Source: Rhodococcus coprophilus NBRC 100603 (GTDB lineage Bacteria; Actinomycetota; Actinomycetes; Mycobacteriales; Mycobacteriaceae). Taken from it: a DNA stretch of 64,000 nt. The position numbers and the translations under genes were made by a program. Below the pieces are notes generated by a model. It was not told where the DNA came from. It did no database searches and saw nothing but the letters and a program-made list of their open reading frames with translations. The stretch's first letter is position 1; every line of letters starts with the position of its first letter. The stretch is taken from positions 62,001 to 126,000 of the forward strand of contig NZ_BDAM01000006.1 of NCBI RefSeq assembly GCF_001895045.1. Reading direction: 5' to 3'. This document shows positions 27,572 to 34,439 of the stretch, in pieces.

Positions 27572-28020
27572 AGCCAGGTCGCGTGCGGCGAGGTGGGCGA
27601 ACAGCATGCTCGGGTACCCGCGCAATGCGACGAGAAAGCGGCCGACGAGTGCCCTTCCACCGATGAGGGTGCTGCGCAGTCGTTCTCCGGCACGTTCGCG
27701 GCCCAGAGGTCCGCGGATGGACTCGTTGAGTTCGAGGTCGTCACGGACTCGGAGCGGGGCCGCGCAGATGTGTCGGCCGGTCGCACTCGCCTTGGGCGCC
27801 TTGCCGAAGTAGTCGGGCCAAGGCAGCACCTGGAACTCGAAGTTGTCGTCGGCTTCGATGCTTCGATGCTTCGATGCTTCGATGCTTCGATGCTTCGATG
27901 CTTCGATGCTTCGACAAGAATCACCGAAAGGCCTTCCCTGGCAGCGGTGTACGCTCCGCAGCACCCACCCGCCCCCGAGCCGACCACGAGTACGTCGCAT
28001 TCCTGGGCCCAGTCCACCAC
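27560..28020 (-). pseudogene. KstD-like FAD-binding dehydrogenase remnant with internal deletion and octamer repeat
   Basis: The reverse strand starts well: GGAGG six bases before the GTG at 28020, then CDVLVVGSGAGGCCGAYTAA and SVILVEAS, the dinucleotide-binding fold of 3-ketosteroid dehydrogenase-like flavoproteins. It then enters a tandem 8-bp repeat. Beyond the repeat the homologous sequence resumes in another frame (NFEFQVLPWPDYFGKAPKA, ESIRGPLGRERAGE, LIGGRALVGRFLVALRGYP) and stops at 27560. Roughly 130-150 residues are missing between the two parts and the C-terminal half is absent. Removing one repeat unit would put the two parts in one frame. Confidence 0.8.
27853..27914. repeat. octanucleotide tandem repeat (CTTCGATG, 7.75 copies)
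   Basis: Seven perfect copies of CTTCGATG followed by CTTCGA. The unit length is not a multiple of three, so each gain or loss shifts the frame of the flavoprotein remnant it interrupts. On the reverse strand three units encode SKHRSIEA. Perfect identity of all copies points to recent slippage expansion. Confidence 0.97.
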
Positions 28021-28108
28021 TGTGTTCCTCCGTCGGTCAGGCGTCGGCAGGATGCTGACCGCACGGTGCCGACGGACGGGTGATCAGCGTCCCACCGGAC
28101 GGGAGGTG

Positions 28109-28756
28109 TCAGACCGTGAGCGGAGCGGCGGTGGCTGCGAGCACGTCGTCGACGGTCACTCCGGGTGCGGTTTCGCGCAGAACCAGACCTGCGTCGGTGA
28201 CGTCGATGACCGCCATGTCGGTGATGATGCGCTGAACGCAGCGTCGTCCGGTGAGGGGCAGCGTGCACTCCTCGACGATCTTCGGATCACCCTTCTTGGT
28301 CACGTGTTCCATCATCACGATCACGCGCTCGGCACCGTGGACCAGGTCCATCGCGCCGCCCATCCCCTTGACCATGGCGCCGGGGACCATCCAGTTCGCG
28401 ATGTCGCCGGTCGCCGATACCTGCATGGCCCCGAGGACCGCGACGTCGATCTGGCCGCCGCGAATCATCCCGAACGACGCGGCCGAATCGAAATACGACG
28501 CCCCCGGGATCGCCGTGACTGTTTCCTTGCCGGCGTTGATGAGTTCGGGATCGAGTTCGTCCTCGGTCGGGTACGGTCCGACGCCGAGGACACCGTTCTC
28601 CGAGTGGAGGATGACCTCGATGCCGGGGTCCAGGTAGTTCGGCACCAGGGTGGGCATGCCGATACCGAGGTTGACGTACTGACCGTCCGCCAGTTCCCGG
28701 GCGACGCGAGCCGCCATCTCCTGGCGGGTGAGCCTGCGGATATCTGCCTTGGTCAT
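28109..28756 (-). CDS. pcaJ: 3-oxoadipate CoA-transferase subunit B
   Basis: A 215-residue beta subunit of the succinyl-CoA:3-oxoadipate CoA-transferase. The catalytic glutamate lies in [15 protein letters not shown] near residue 51. Other family segments are [30 protein letters not shown] and [14 protein letters not shown]. The ATG overlaps the pcaI stop (ATGA), so the two subunits are made together. It follows benzoate breakdown: 3-oxoadipate formed by PcaD is activated here before cleavage by PcaF. Confidence 0.94.
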   Translation of the reverse strand: MTKADIRRLTRQEMAARVARELADGQYVNLGIGMPTLVPNYLDPGIEVILHSENGVLGVGPYPTEDELDPELINAGKETVTAIPGASYFDSAASFGMIRGGQIDVAVLGAMQVSATGDIANWMVPGAMVKGMGGAMDLVHGAERVIVMMEHVTKKGDPKIVEECTLPLTGRRCVQRIITDMAVIDVTDAGLVLRETAPGVTVDDVLAATAAPLTV

Positions 28757-29499
28757 GCTCGTACCGTCCGATTCTCGATGCCGACCTCGACCGGGCCGAC
28801 GTGCACCACGCGCTGAACGTGGATGCCGGGTGTGTGGATCTGGTTGGGATCGAGTTCGCCGGGTTCCACGAGGTGCTCGACCTGCGCGATGGTGATCCGG
28901 CCGGAGGCCGCAGCCGGCGGATTGAAGTTGCGGGCGCTGGCGCGGTAGACGAGGTTGCCGTGGCGGTCGCCCTTCCACGCGTGGACGAGGGCGTAGTCGG
29001 CGACGATTCCGCGTTCGAGAACGTAGGTCTGACCGTCGAATTCGCGCGTCTCCTTCGGCTCCGACGCGGCGGCGATGTGACCGTGCCCGTCGTAGCGCAG
29101 CGGAAGACCGCCCTCTTCCACAGCAGTACCGACACCCGCGGGCGTGAAGAAAGCGGGGATACCCGCGCCTCCGGCGCGCAGGCGTTCGGCGAGTGTGCCC
29201 TGCGGAGTCAGTTCCACTTCGAGTTCGCCGGAGAGGTACTGCCGGGCGAACTCCTTGTTGGAGCCCACGTATGACGAGATCGTGCGGCGGATCCGCCCCT
29301 TCTCGAGGAGCAACCCGAGGCCGAAGCCGTCGGTACCGCAGTTGTTGCTGACGGTCTCCAAATCGGTGGCGCCCTGATCAAGGAGCGCCTGGATGAGGAT
29401 CTCGGGAATGCCGACCAGGCCGAACCCTCCGACAGCGATCGTGACGCCGTCCTGAATGTCGGCTACGGCATCGGCCGCGGAGGCAACAACTTTGTCCAT
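28753..29499 (-). CDS. pcaI: 3-oxoadipate CoA-transferase subunit A
   Basis: A 248-residue alpha subunit. The CoA-binding motif is [14 protein letters not shown] near residue 23, followed by [27 protein letters not shown] and [14 protein letters not shown]. The start is taken at the ATG at 29499 (MDKVVASAA); a longer frame reaches 29529 but crosses into the operator region. It is divergent from pcaD-pcaR-pcaF. Three IclR-like boxes lie between the two units. Confidence 0.94.
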   Translation of the reverse strand: MDKVVASAADAVADIQDGVTIAVGGFGLVGIPEILIQALLDQGATDLETVSNNCGTDGFGLGLLLEKGRIRRTISSYVGSNKEFARQYLSGELEVELTPQGTLAERLRAGGAGIPAFFTPAGVGTAVEEGGLPLRYDGHGHIAAASEPKETREFDGQTYVLERGIVADYALVHAWKGDRHGNLVYRASARNFNPPAAASGRITIAQVEHLVEPGELDPNQIHTPGIHVQRVVHVGPVEVGIENRTVRA

Positions 29500-29521
29500 G
29501 CGTCTCAGGATAACCCGTTCC

Positions 29522-29555
29522 GTACGCATTGTGAACCCACGTACGCATCGCGAAC
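29522..29555. promoter_or_regulatory. two IclR (PcaR)-like boxes upstream of pcaI
   Basis: GTACGCATTGTGAAC (29522-29536) and GTACGCATCGCGAAC (29541-29555) are 15-bp motifs in the same orientation, 19 bases apart. They lie just upstream of pcaI. Related boxes occur near pcaD and upstream of catA. Confidence 0.6.
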
Positions 29556-29602
29556 AATTCTGCCGGGAGAGCTTGCGGGCGGCGCGACGGCCGCCCTACT
29601 GT

Positions 29603-29617
29603 GTTCGCATAGCGTTC
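29603..29617. promoter_or_regulatory. third IclR-like box upstream of pcaD
   Basis: GTTCGCATAGCGTTC matches the two boxes at 29522-29555 at most positions. It lies 67 bases before the pcaD start, suggesting that PcaR acts on both divergent promoters. Confidence 0.45.
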
Positions 29618-29683
29618 ATCCGTCCACATGGCGAACATGCCACCGGCATACTTCCCCGCAGCAACCCGCAGAGGAGACCGCCG

Positions 29684-30532
29684 ATGACCGTCCCGCTCCA
29701 CTACACGCAGCACGGGGATCCGGCCGCCCCGACCGTTCTCTTGCTCGGTTCACTCGGCTCGGATTCGACGATGTGGGTGCCGCAGATCCCGGCGCTGGTG
29801 GAGAAGTGGCACGTCCTCGCCGTCGACCATCGCGGGCACGGCCACAGTTCTCCCCCGCCCGACGGCCCGTACGCGATGGCCGACCTGGCGAGCGACGTGA
29901 TCGCGCTGCTCGACTCTCTGGGCCTCGACGCGGTGCACTACATCGGACTGTCGCTCGGTGGCGCAATCGGCCAATGGATCGCCGCGCACCACCCCGAGCG
30001 GATACGCAGCCTCGCTCTCTTGTGCACCGCTCCCGCCTTTCCGCCGTCCGGTCCGTGGCTCGACCGCGCCGCGGCAGTACGCACCGAGGGCGTCGACTCC
30101 ATCGCCGAGGCGGTCGTCTCCCGCTGGTTCTCGCCCGAGTTCGCCGAGCGCCATCCCGAAGTTCTCGCCCGGTATGTCCGCATGGTCGAAGCGACGACGG
30201 ACGAGGGCTATGCCGCATGCTGCGAAGCTCTGGCGAACTGGGACGGTCGCGCCGACGCCGCACATATCGTCGCCCCGACACTCGTGATCGCCGGCGCACA
30301 GGACCCCGCGACTCCCCCGTCCACCATGCAGGCACTCGCGGACACCGTCGCGGGCTCCGAATTCGTCGTCGTCGACCCCGGTGCGCACCTCGCGAACGTT
30401 GAACAGCCCGACCTCGTGACTACCCTGCTCGTCGAGCACATCTCCCGTGCTCAGGACCGTGCCGCAGCCCAGGACACACCGCACATGCAAAGTCCGGCAC
30501 GCGGCGCCACCCGGAAAGGCACAGTTTCATGA
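29684..30532 (+). CDS. pcaD: 3-oxoadipate enol-lactonase
   Basis: Alpha/beta hydrolase of 282 residues that opens 3-oxoadipate enol-lactone to 3-oxoadipate. The nucleophile is in HYIGLSLGGAIGQW near residue 90. The acid is in LVIAGAQDPATPPSTM and the His in VVDPGAHLANVEQP. GAGGAG precedes the ATG. In many rhodococci this gene is the N-terminal half of the fused PcaL; here the carboxymuconolactone decarboxylase half is absent. A low-complexity tail of about 25 residues (SRAQDRAAAQDTPHMQS) follows the hydrolase domain and may be a relic of that linker. Confidence 0.93.
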   Translation: MTVPLHYTQHGDPAAPTVLLLGSLGSDSTMWVPQIPALVEKWHVLAVDHRGHGHSSPPPDGPYAMADLASDVIALLDSLGLDAVHYIGLSLGGAIGQWIAAHHPERIRSLALLCTAPAFPPSGPWLDRAAAVRTEGVDSIAEAVVSRWFSPEFAERHPEVLARYVRMVEATTDEGYAACCEALANWDGRADAAHIVAPTLVIAGAQDPATPPSTMQALADTVAGSEFVVVDPGAHLANVEQPDLVTTLLVEHISRAQDRAAAQDTPHMQSPARGATRKGTVS

Positions 30533-31338
30533 GCACCTCGGACCTCGACGACGCGCGCGCGAATCCTGTCGCGCCGACCGATTACGTACAGTCACTTGCG
30601 CGTGGCCTGTCGGTGCTCAAGGCATTCGGGGCCGAGCGCCCGAGACAGAGCCTGTCGGACGTCGCACGCACCACAGGGCTCACGCGCGCCACCGCGCGCC
30701 GCTTCCTGCTGACCCTGGTCGAACTCGGCTACGTCCGCACCGACGGCTCGCAGTTCTGGCTCACCCCGAGGGTGCTCGAACTCGGCTACACCTACCTCTC
30801 CGCGCTCTCCCTGCCGGATGTCGCACGACCACACCTCGAGTCGCTGGCCGAACAGGTCGAGGAATCGACCTCGGTCTCGGTACTCGACGGTGACGACGTC
30901 GTCTACATCGCCCGAGTACCCGTTCGTCGCATCATGACGGTGTCCATCACTCTCGGCACCAGGTTTCCCGCGCACGCGACCTCGATGGGGCGGGTGCTGC
31001 TGGCGGGCTTGGAGCCGGAGGAACTCGAAAAATACCTGGCGCGAGCCGAACTCACACGGATGACATCCCGCACGCTCACCACCATCGACGACTTGCGAAC
31101 CGAAATCGAGAAGGTGCGCACCGACGGATATGCGATCGTCGATCAGGAACTGGAAGAGGGACTGCGTTCCCTCGCCGCACCCATCCGCGACGAATCCGGC
31201 GCGGTCGTGGCGTCGATGAACATCTCCACCCACGCCGGGCGGTATCCGGACGATACCGTCCACGACGTGCTCGTCCCCGCCTTGATCTCCACCGCCGACG
31301 CGATTTCGCGCGACCTGGTCAGCACCCGCACCCACTGA
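30529..31338 (+). CDS. pcaR: IclR-family regulator of the beta-ketoadipate pathway
   Basis: A 269-residue IclR regulator. The winged helix covers about residues 18-85 (YVQSLARGLSVLKAFG, LSDVARTTGLTRATARRFLL). The effector domain has VARVPVRRI-type (YIARVPVRRIMTVSITLGTR), FPAHATSMGRVLLAG and SMNISTHAGRYPDD segments. These match PcaR, which responds to 3-oxoadipate. It overlaps pcaD by ATGA and is followed by pcaF 17 bases later. The boxes at 29522-29617 are its likely targets. Confidence 0.91.
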   Translation: MSTSDLDDARANPVAPTDYVQSLARGLSVLKAFGAERPRQSLSDVARTTGLTRATARRFLLTLVELGYVRTDGSQFWLTPRVLELGYTYLSALSLPDVARPHLESLAEQVEESTSVSVLDGDDVVYIARVPVRRIMTVSITLGTRFPAHATSMGRVLLAGLEPEELEKYLARAELTRMTSRTLTTIDDLRTEIEKVRTDGYAIVDQELEEGLRSLAAPIRDESGAVVASMNISTHAGRYPDDTVHDVLVPALISTADAISRDLVSTRTH

Positions 31339-31355
31339 ACCTCCACGAGGACACC

Positions 31356-32567
31356 ATGAACGACGTAGTGATCTGTGAACCCCTCCGCACCCCGGTCGGC
31401 CGCTTCGGCGGCGCCCTGAAGGACATCGCCCCCGAGGACCTGGCCGCCACCGTGATCCGGGAACTGGTGACGCGGACCGGAATCGGCGGATCGGACGTCG
31501 ACGACGTGATCCTCGGACAGGCGTCTCCGAGCGGGGAGAATCCCGCCATCGGCCGCATCGCCGCGCTCAATGCCGGACTGGGAGTGGAGGTACCGGGCGC
31601 TCAGGTCGACCGTCGTTGCGGCTCCGGACTCCAGGCCGTGCTCCAGGCCGTCATGCAGGTGCAGTCCGGCGGCAGCGATCTCGTCCTCGCCGGCGGAGCC
31701 GAGTCGATGAGCCAAGCGGAATTCTATGCGACCGGGATGCGCTGGGGCGTCCGGGGCGAGGCCGTTTCGCTCGACGACCGACTCGCGCGCGCCCGGGTCA
31801 CCGCGGGTGGCCGGGACTTTCCGGTACCTGGCGGCATGATCGAAACCGCCGAGAACCTCCGCGCGGAGTACTCCATCAGTCGCGAGGACCAGGACGCGCT
31901 CGCGGTGCAGTCGCACCACCGTGCGGTGGCGGCGCAGAAATCGGGCGTCTTCGCCGAGGAGATCGTGCCCGTCGATGTTCCACAGCGCAAGGGGGATCCG
32001 GTTTCGGTCGACACCGACGAACACCCGCGGTCGGACACCTCTCTCGAAGGACTGGCGAAGCTGCGCCCGATTCGCGGCAGGATCGATCCGGAGGCCACGG
32101 TGACCGCGGGTAACGCCAGCGGGCAGAACGACGGTGCCGCACTCGCGGTGGTCACGACCGCGCAGAAGGCCGCACAACTCGGGCTGCGCCCGCTCGCCCG
32201 TCTCGCGAGTTGGGCCGTGGCCGGGGTTCCACCCCGGACCATGGGGATCGGTCCGGTCCCTGCCGCCGAGAAGGCACTCGGCCGGCTCGGTCTGACCCTC
32301 GCCGACATGGACGTCATCGAACTCAACGAGGCATTCGCCGCGCAGGCGCTCGCGGTGATGCGTGTCTGGGGAATCGAACCCGACGATGCACGGCTGAACC
32401 CGCACGGTTCCGGGATCTCGCTCGGCCACCCCGTGGGTGCGACGGGTGCACGCATTCTGGCGACCCTCCTGCGCGAACTCGACCGTCGGGAGGGCCGTTA
32501 CGGGCTGGAGACGATGTGTATCGGAGGCGGGCAGGGGCTCGCGGCGGTCTTCGAGCGCATCGCCTGA
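31356..32567 (+). CDS. pcaF: 3-oxoadipyl-CoA thiolase
   Basis: A 403-residue thiolase that cleaves 3-oxoadipyl-CoA to succinyl-CoA and acetyl-CoA. The nucleophilic Cys is in VDRRCGSGLQAVLQA near residue 88. NEAFAAQALAVM, NPHGSGISLGHPVGATGAR and CIGGGQGLAAVFE follow at the C-terminus. It is the last gene of pcaD-pcaR-pcaF. The genomic context separates it from the generic beta-oxidation thiolase at 16713-17930. Confidence 0.93.
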   Translation: MNDVVICEPLRTPVGRFGGALKDIAPEDLAATVIRELVTRTGIGGSDVDDVILGQASPSGENPAIGRIAALNAGLGVEVPGAQVDRRCGSGLQAVLQAVMQVQSGGSDLVLAGGAESMSQAEFYATGMRWGVRGEAVSLDDRLARARVTAGGRDFPVPGGMIETAENLRAEYSISREDQDALAVQSHHRAVAAQKSGVFAEEIVPVDVPQRKGDPVSVDTDEHPRSDTSLEGLAKLRPIRGRIDPEATVTAGNASGQNDGAALAVVTTAQKAAQLGLRPLARLASWAVAGVPPRTMGIGPVPAAEKALGRLGLTLADMDVIELNEAFAAQALAVMRVWGIEPDDARLNPHGSGISLGHPVGATGARILATLLRELDRREGRYGLETMCIGGGQGLAAVFERIA

Positions 32568-32606
32568 TCTCTCCACGACCGCAGCCCTGCCCAGTAGCAT
32601 CGGGCC

Positions 32607-33023
32607 ATGAGTGATCTTCGTACGGCCACCCCGCCTACCACTCGTCCCCGCACCGTCGCGCGGCTCCTGCTCGCGTCCGCGCTGGTGTTCGCCGGTCTGA
32701 GTCACCTCTTCTGGGCGCGCAGGGACTTCCAGGCGCAGGTACCCGACTGGGTTCCCATGGACAAGGACGGCGTCGTGGTGGCGTCCGGCGGTGTGGAGAT
32801 CATGCTCGGGGCAGGGCTCGCCGTTCTCACCCGCGACCGCGTGCGGGTGGGCCGGATCGCCGCGTTGTTCTTCGCTGCGGTCTTCCCCGGAAATGTTGCG
32901 CAGTACCGCGGGCGACGCAGCGCGTTCGGTCTCGACACCGACCGGAAACGCCTGGTGAGGCTGTTCTTCCAGCCGGTGCTCATCGCGTGGGCACTGTGGA
33001 GCACCGGCACGCCGCGTCGCTGA
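32607..33023 (+). CDS. DoxX family membrane protein
   Basis: A 138-residue protein with about four membrane helices: RLLLASALVFAGLSHLFW, GGVEIMLGAGLAVLT, IAALFFAAVFPGNVAQY and FFQPVLIAWALW. The pattern AGLSHLFW...VPDWVP is usual in DoxX-like proteins. Their function is poorly defined; some join thioredoxin-like redox systems. It lies 39 bases after pcaF and may be read through from the pca promoter without being part of the pathway. Confidence 0.8.
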   Translation: MSDLRTATPPTTRPRTVARLLLASALVFAGLSHLFWARRDFQAQVPDWVPMDKDGVVVASGGVEIMLGAGLAVLTRDRVRVGRIAALFFAAVFPGNVAQYRGRRSAFGLDTDRKRLVRLFFQPVLIAWALWSTGTPRR

Positions 33024-33030
33024 CGCGCGG

Positions 33031-34068
33031 TTACTCCTCGGGCGAGACGCGCACCAGGAGCTTTCCGAAGTTCTTGCCCGCCAGCATCCCGATGAACGCG
33101 GTCGGTGCGTTCTCCAACCCGTCGACGATGTCTTCCCGGTACTTCAGTGATCCGTCGCGGACCCACGCGGAGGCGTCGCGCAGGAAGTCGCCGTACATCT
33201 CCTTGACGAACTCGGTCTGGATGAAGCCCCGGATGGTCAAGCTCTTGGTCAGCACCGACGAGAAGAATCCCGGCAGGCGGTCCGCCCGTTCCTCGACCAC
33301 GCCGTTGTACTGCGCCACCAGGCCGCACACGGGGATGCGCGCGTAGGTGTTGAGCAACGGCCACACCGCATCCTGCACGGCACCACCGACGTTCTCGAAG
33401 TACACGTCGATGCCTTCGGGAACCGCGTCCTTCAACTTCTTCGCGAACTCGGGATCGCGATGGTCCAATGCCACGTCGAATCCGAATTCCTCGGTCAGTG
33501 CACGGCACTTTTCGGGCCCGCCCGCGATACCGACGGTCCGGGCACCCTTCCGCTTGGCGATCTGCCCCACCGCGGAGCCCACCGGACCTGTGGCAGCCGC
33601 GACCGCCACCGTCTCACCGGGCTTCGGCTGTCCGATCTTCAGCAATCCGGAATACGCTGTGAAACCGGGCATTCCGAGAACCCCGAGTGCGGTGGAGATC
33701 GGGGCCGCCTGCGGATCGAGTTTCCGCACCGCCGCGGCGTCGACCACCGCGTGCGATTGCCACCCCGCTCCCGCCAGCACGTAGTCCCCGACGTCGACAC
33801 CGGCGGCACGCGACTCCACGACCTGGCAGACGGTGCCTCCGACCATGACGTCACCGAGTTCGACGTGCGCCGCGTAGGACTTGGCAGTGCTCATCCGCCC
33901 ACGCATGTACGGGTCGAGCGACAGATAGACGACACGCACGAGCAGTTGGCCGTCGCCGACCTCGGGTAGGTCCACGACCTCGGTACGGAAGTTGTCGGGA
34001 GTGGGCGTGCCGTCCGGGCGTGATGCGAGAACGATGCGGGTGCTCTGGGTCGATGTGGATGCACTCAT
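33031..34068 (-). CDS. NADP-dependent MDR oxidoreductase (CurA/leukotriene B4 dehydrogenase-like)
   Basis: Zinc-free medium-chain reductase of 345 residues. It shows LSLDPYMRGRMS near residue 50, the nucleotide fold VAAATGPVGSAVGQIAKRKG, DVYFENVGGAVQDAV, CGLVAQYNG and the C-terminal GKNFGKLLVRV. Members reduce double bonds of alpha,beta-unsaturated ketones and aldehydes. It converges on the DoxX gene. No close pathway partner is seen. A small ORF lies directly upstream in the same direction. Confidence 0.89.
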   Translation of the reverse strand: MSASTSTQSTRIVLASRPDGTPTPDNFRTEVVDLPEVGDGQLLVRVVYLSLDPYMRGRMSTAKSYAAHVELGDVMVGGTVCQVVESRAAGVDVGDYVLAGAGWQSHAVVDAAAVRKLDPQAAPISTALGVLGMPGFTAYSGLLKIGQPKPGETVAVAAATGPVGSAVGQIAKRKGARTVGIAGGPEKCRALTEEFGFDVALDHRDPEFAKKLKDAVPEGIDVYFENVGGAVQDAVWPLLNTYARIPVCGLVAQYNGVVEERADRLPGFFSSVLTKSLTIRGFIQTEFVKEMYGDFLRDASAWVRDGSLKYREDIVDGLENAPTAFIGMLAGKNFGKLLVRVSPEE

Positions 34069-34100
34069 CACCCCAGTGTGCCGCACCCCGCCGGACGGCT

Positions 34101-34265
34101 TCAGGCGATCCGGTGGGCTTCCCCGCGGGGCGGCACGTAGCTCGAGAACAATCGGGAATGGACGACCTCGGTGAAGGACGGTCCGTCCGGTTCGACGCGA
34201 CGAGCCTGCCGCGACGGCTGCTCGTTGCGCACCGGGGACATGTTGGATGTGGATCGAATAGACAC
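34101..34265 (-). CDS. candidate small protein (54 aa) with a strong ribosome site
   Basis: Reverse-strand ORF starting GTG at 34265, with AGAGGAG ending five bases before it, and ending TGA at 34101. The product begins VSIRSTSNMSPVRNEQPSRQ and ends SSYVPPRGEAHRIA. It is basic, with no membrane segment and no cysteine, and resembles nothing recognised. The ribosome site is among the best in the window, which is the main support. It may be a leader peptide or small regulator for the reductase gene 32 bases downstream. Confidence 0.42.
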   Translation of the reverse strand: MSIRSTSNMSPVRNEQPSRQARRVEPDGPSFTEVVHSRLFSSYVPPRGEAHRIA

Positions 34266-34439
34266 TTCGACTCCTCTCGGAAACCTGGGAGAGAGGCGCT
34301 ACCTGACGCCACCACGTACGACGCGGCGGGTGTGCGACCCCCTGCGAATACATATACCCCCTCGCGGGGCACAACGCACGCGTCGGTACCGATGTTTATT
34401 CGTGTCGTCGACTCGACCCGTTGAGATGTCGAAGTTTCG
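34266..34439 (-). promoter_or_regulatory. upstream region of the 54-aa ORF with hairpin over its ribosome site
   Basis: No gene is seen here. CCTCTC (34273-34278) can pair with GAGAGG (34291-34296) across a 12-base loop. On the reverse strand the downstream arm is the ribosome site of the 54-aa ORF. A second small hairpin (GGCG...CGCC) lies just upstream. A TATATG-like hexamer near 34350 could be a -10. The arrangement could regulate translation but no known riboswitch class is recognised. Confidence 0.3.

Noticed and set aside
27853-27914. Octamer array considered as a CRISPR or an iteron-type origin
   Set aside because: Units are 8 bp with no spacers, the array lies inside a gene remnant, and no cas or replication gene is near.
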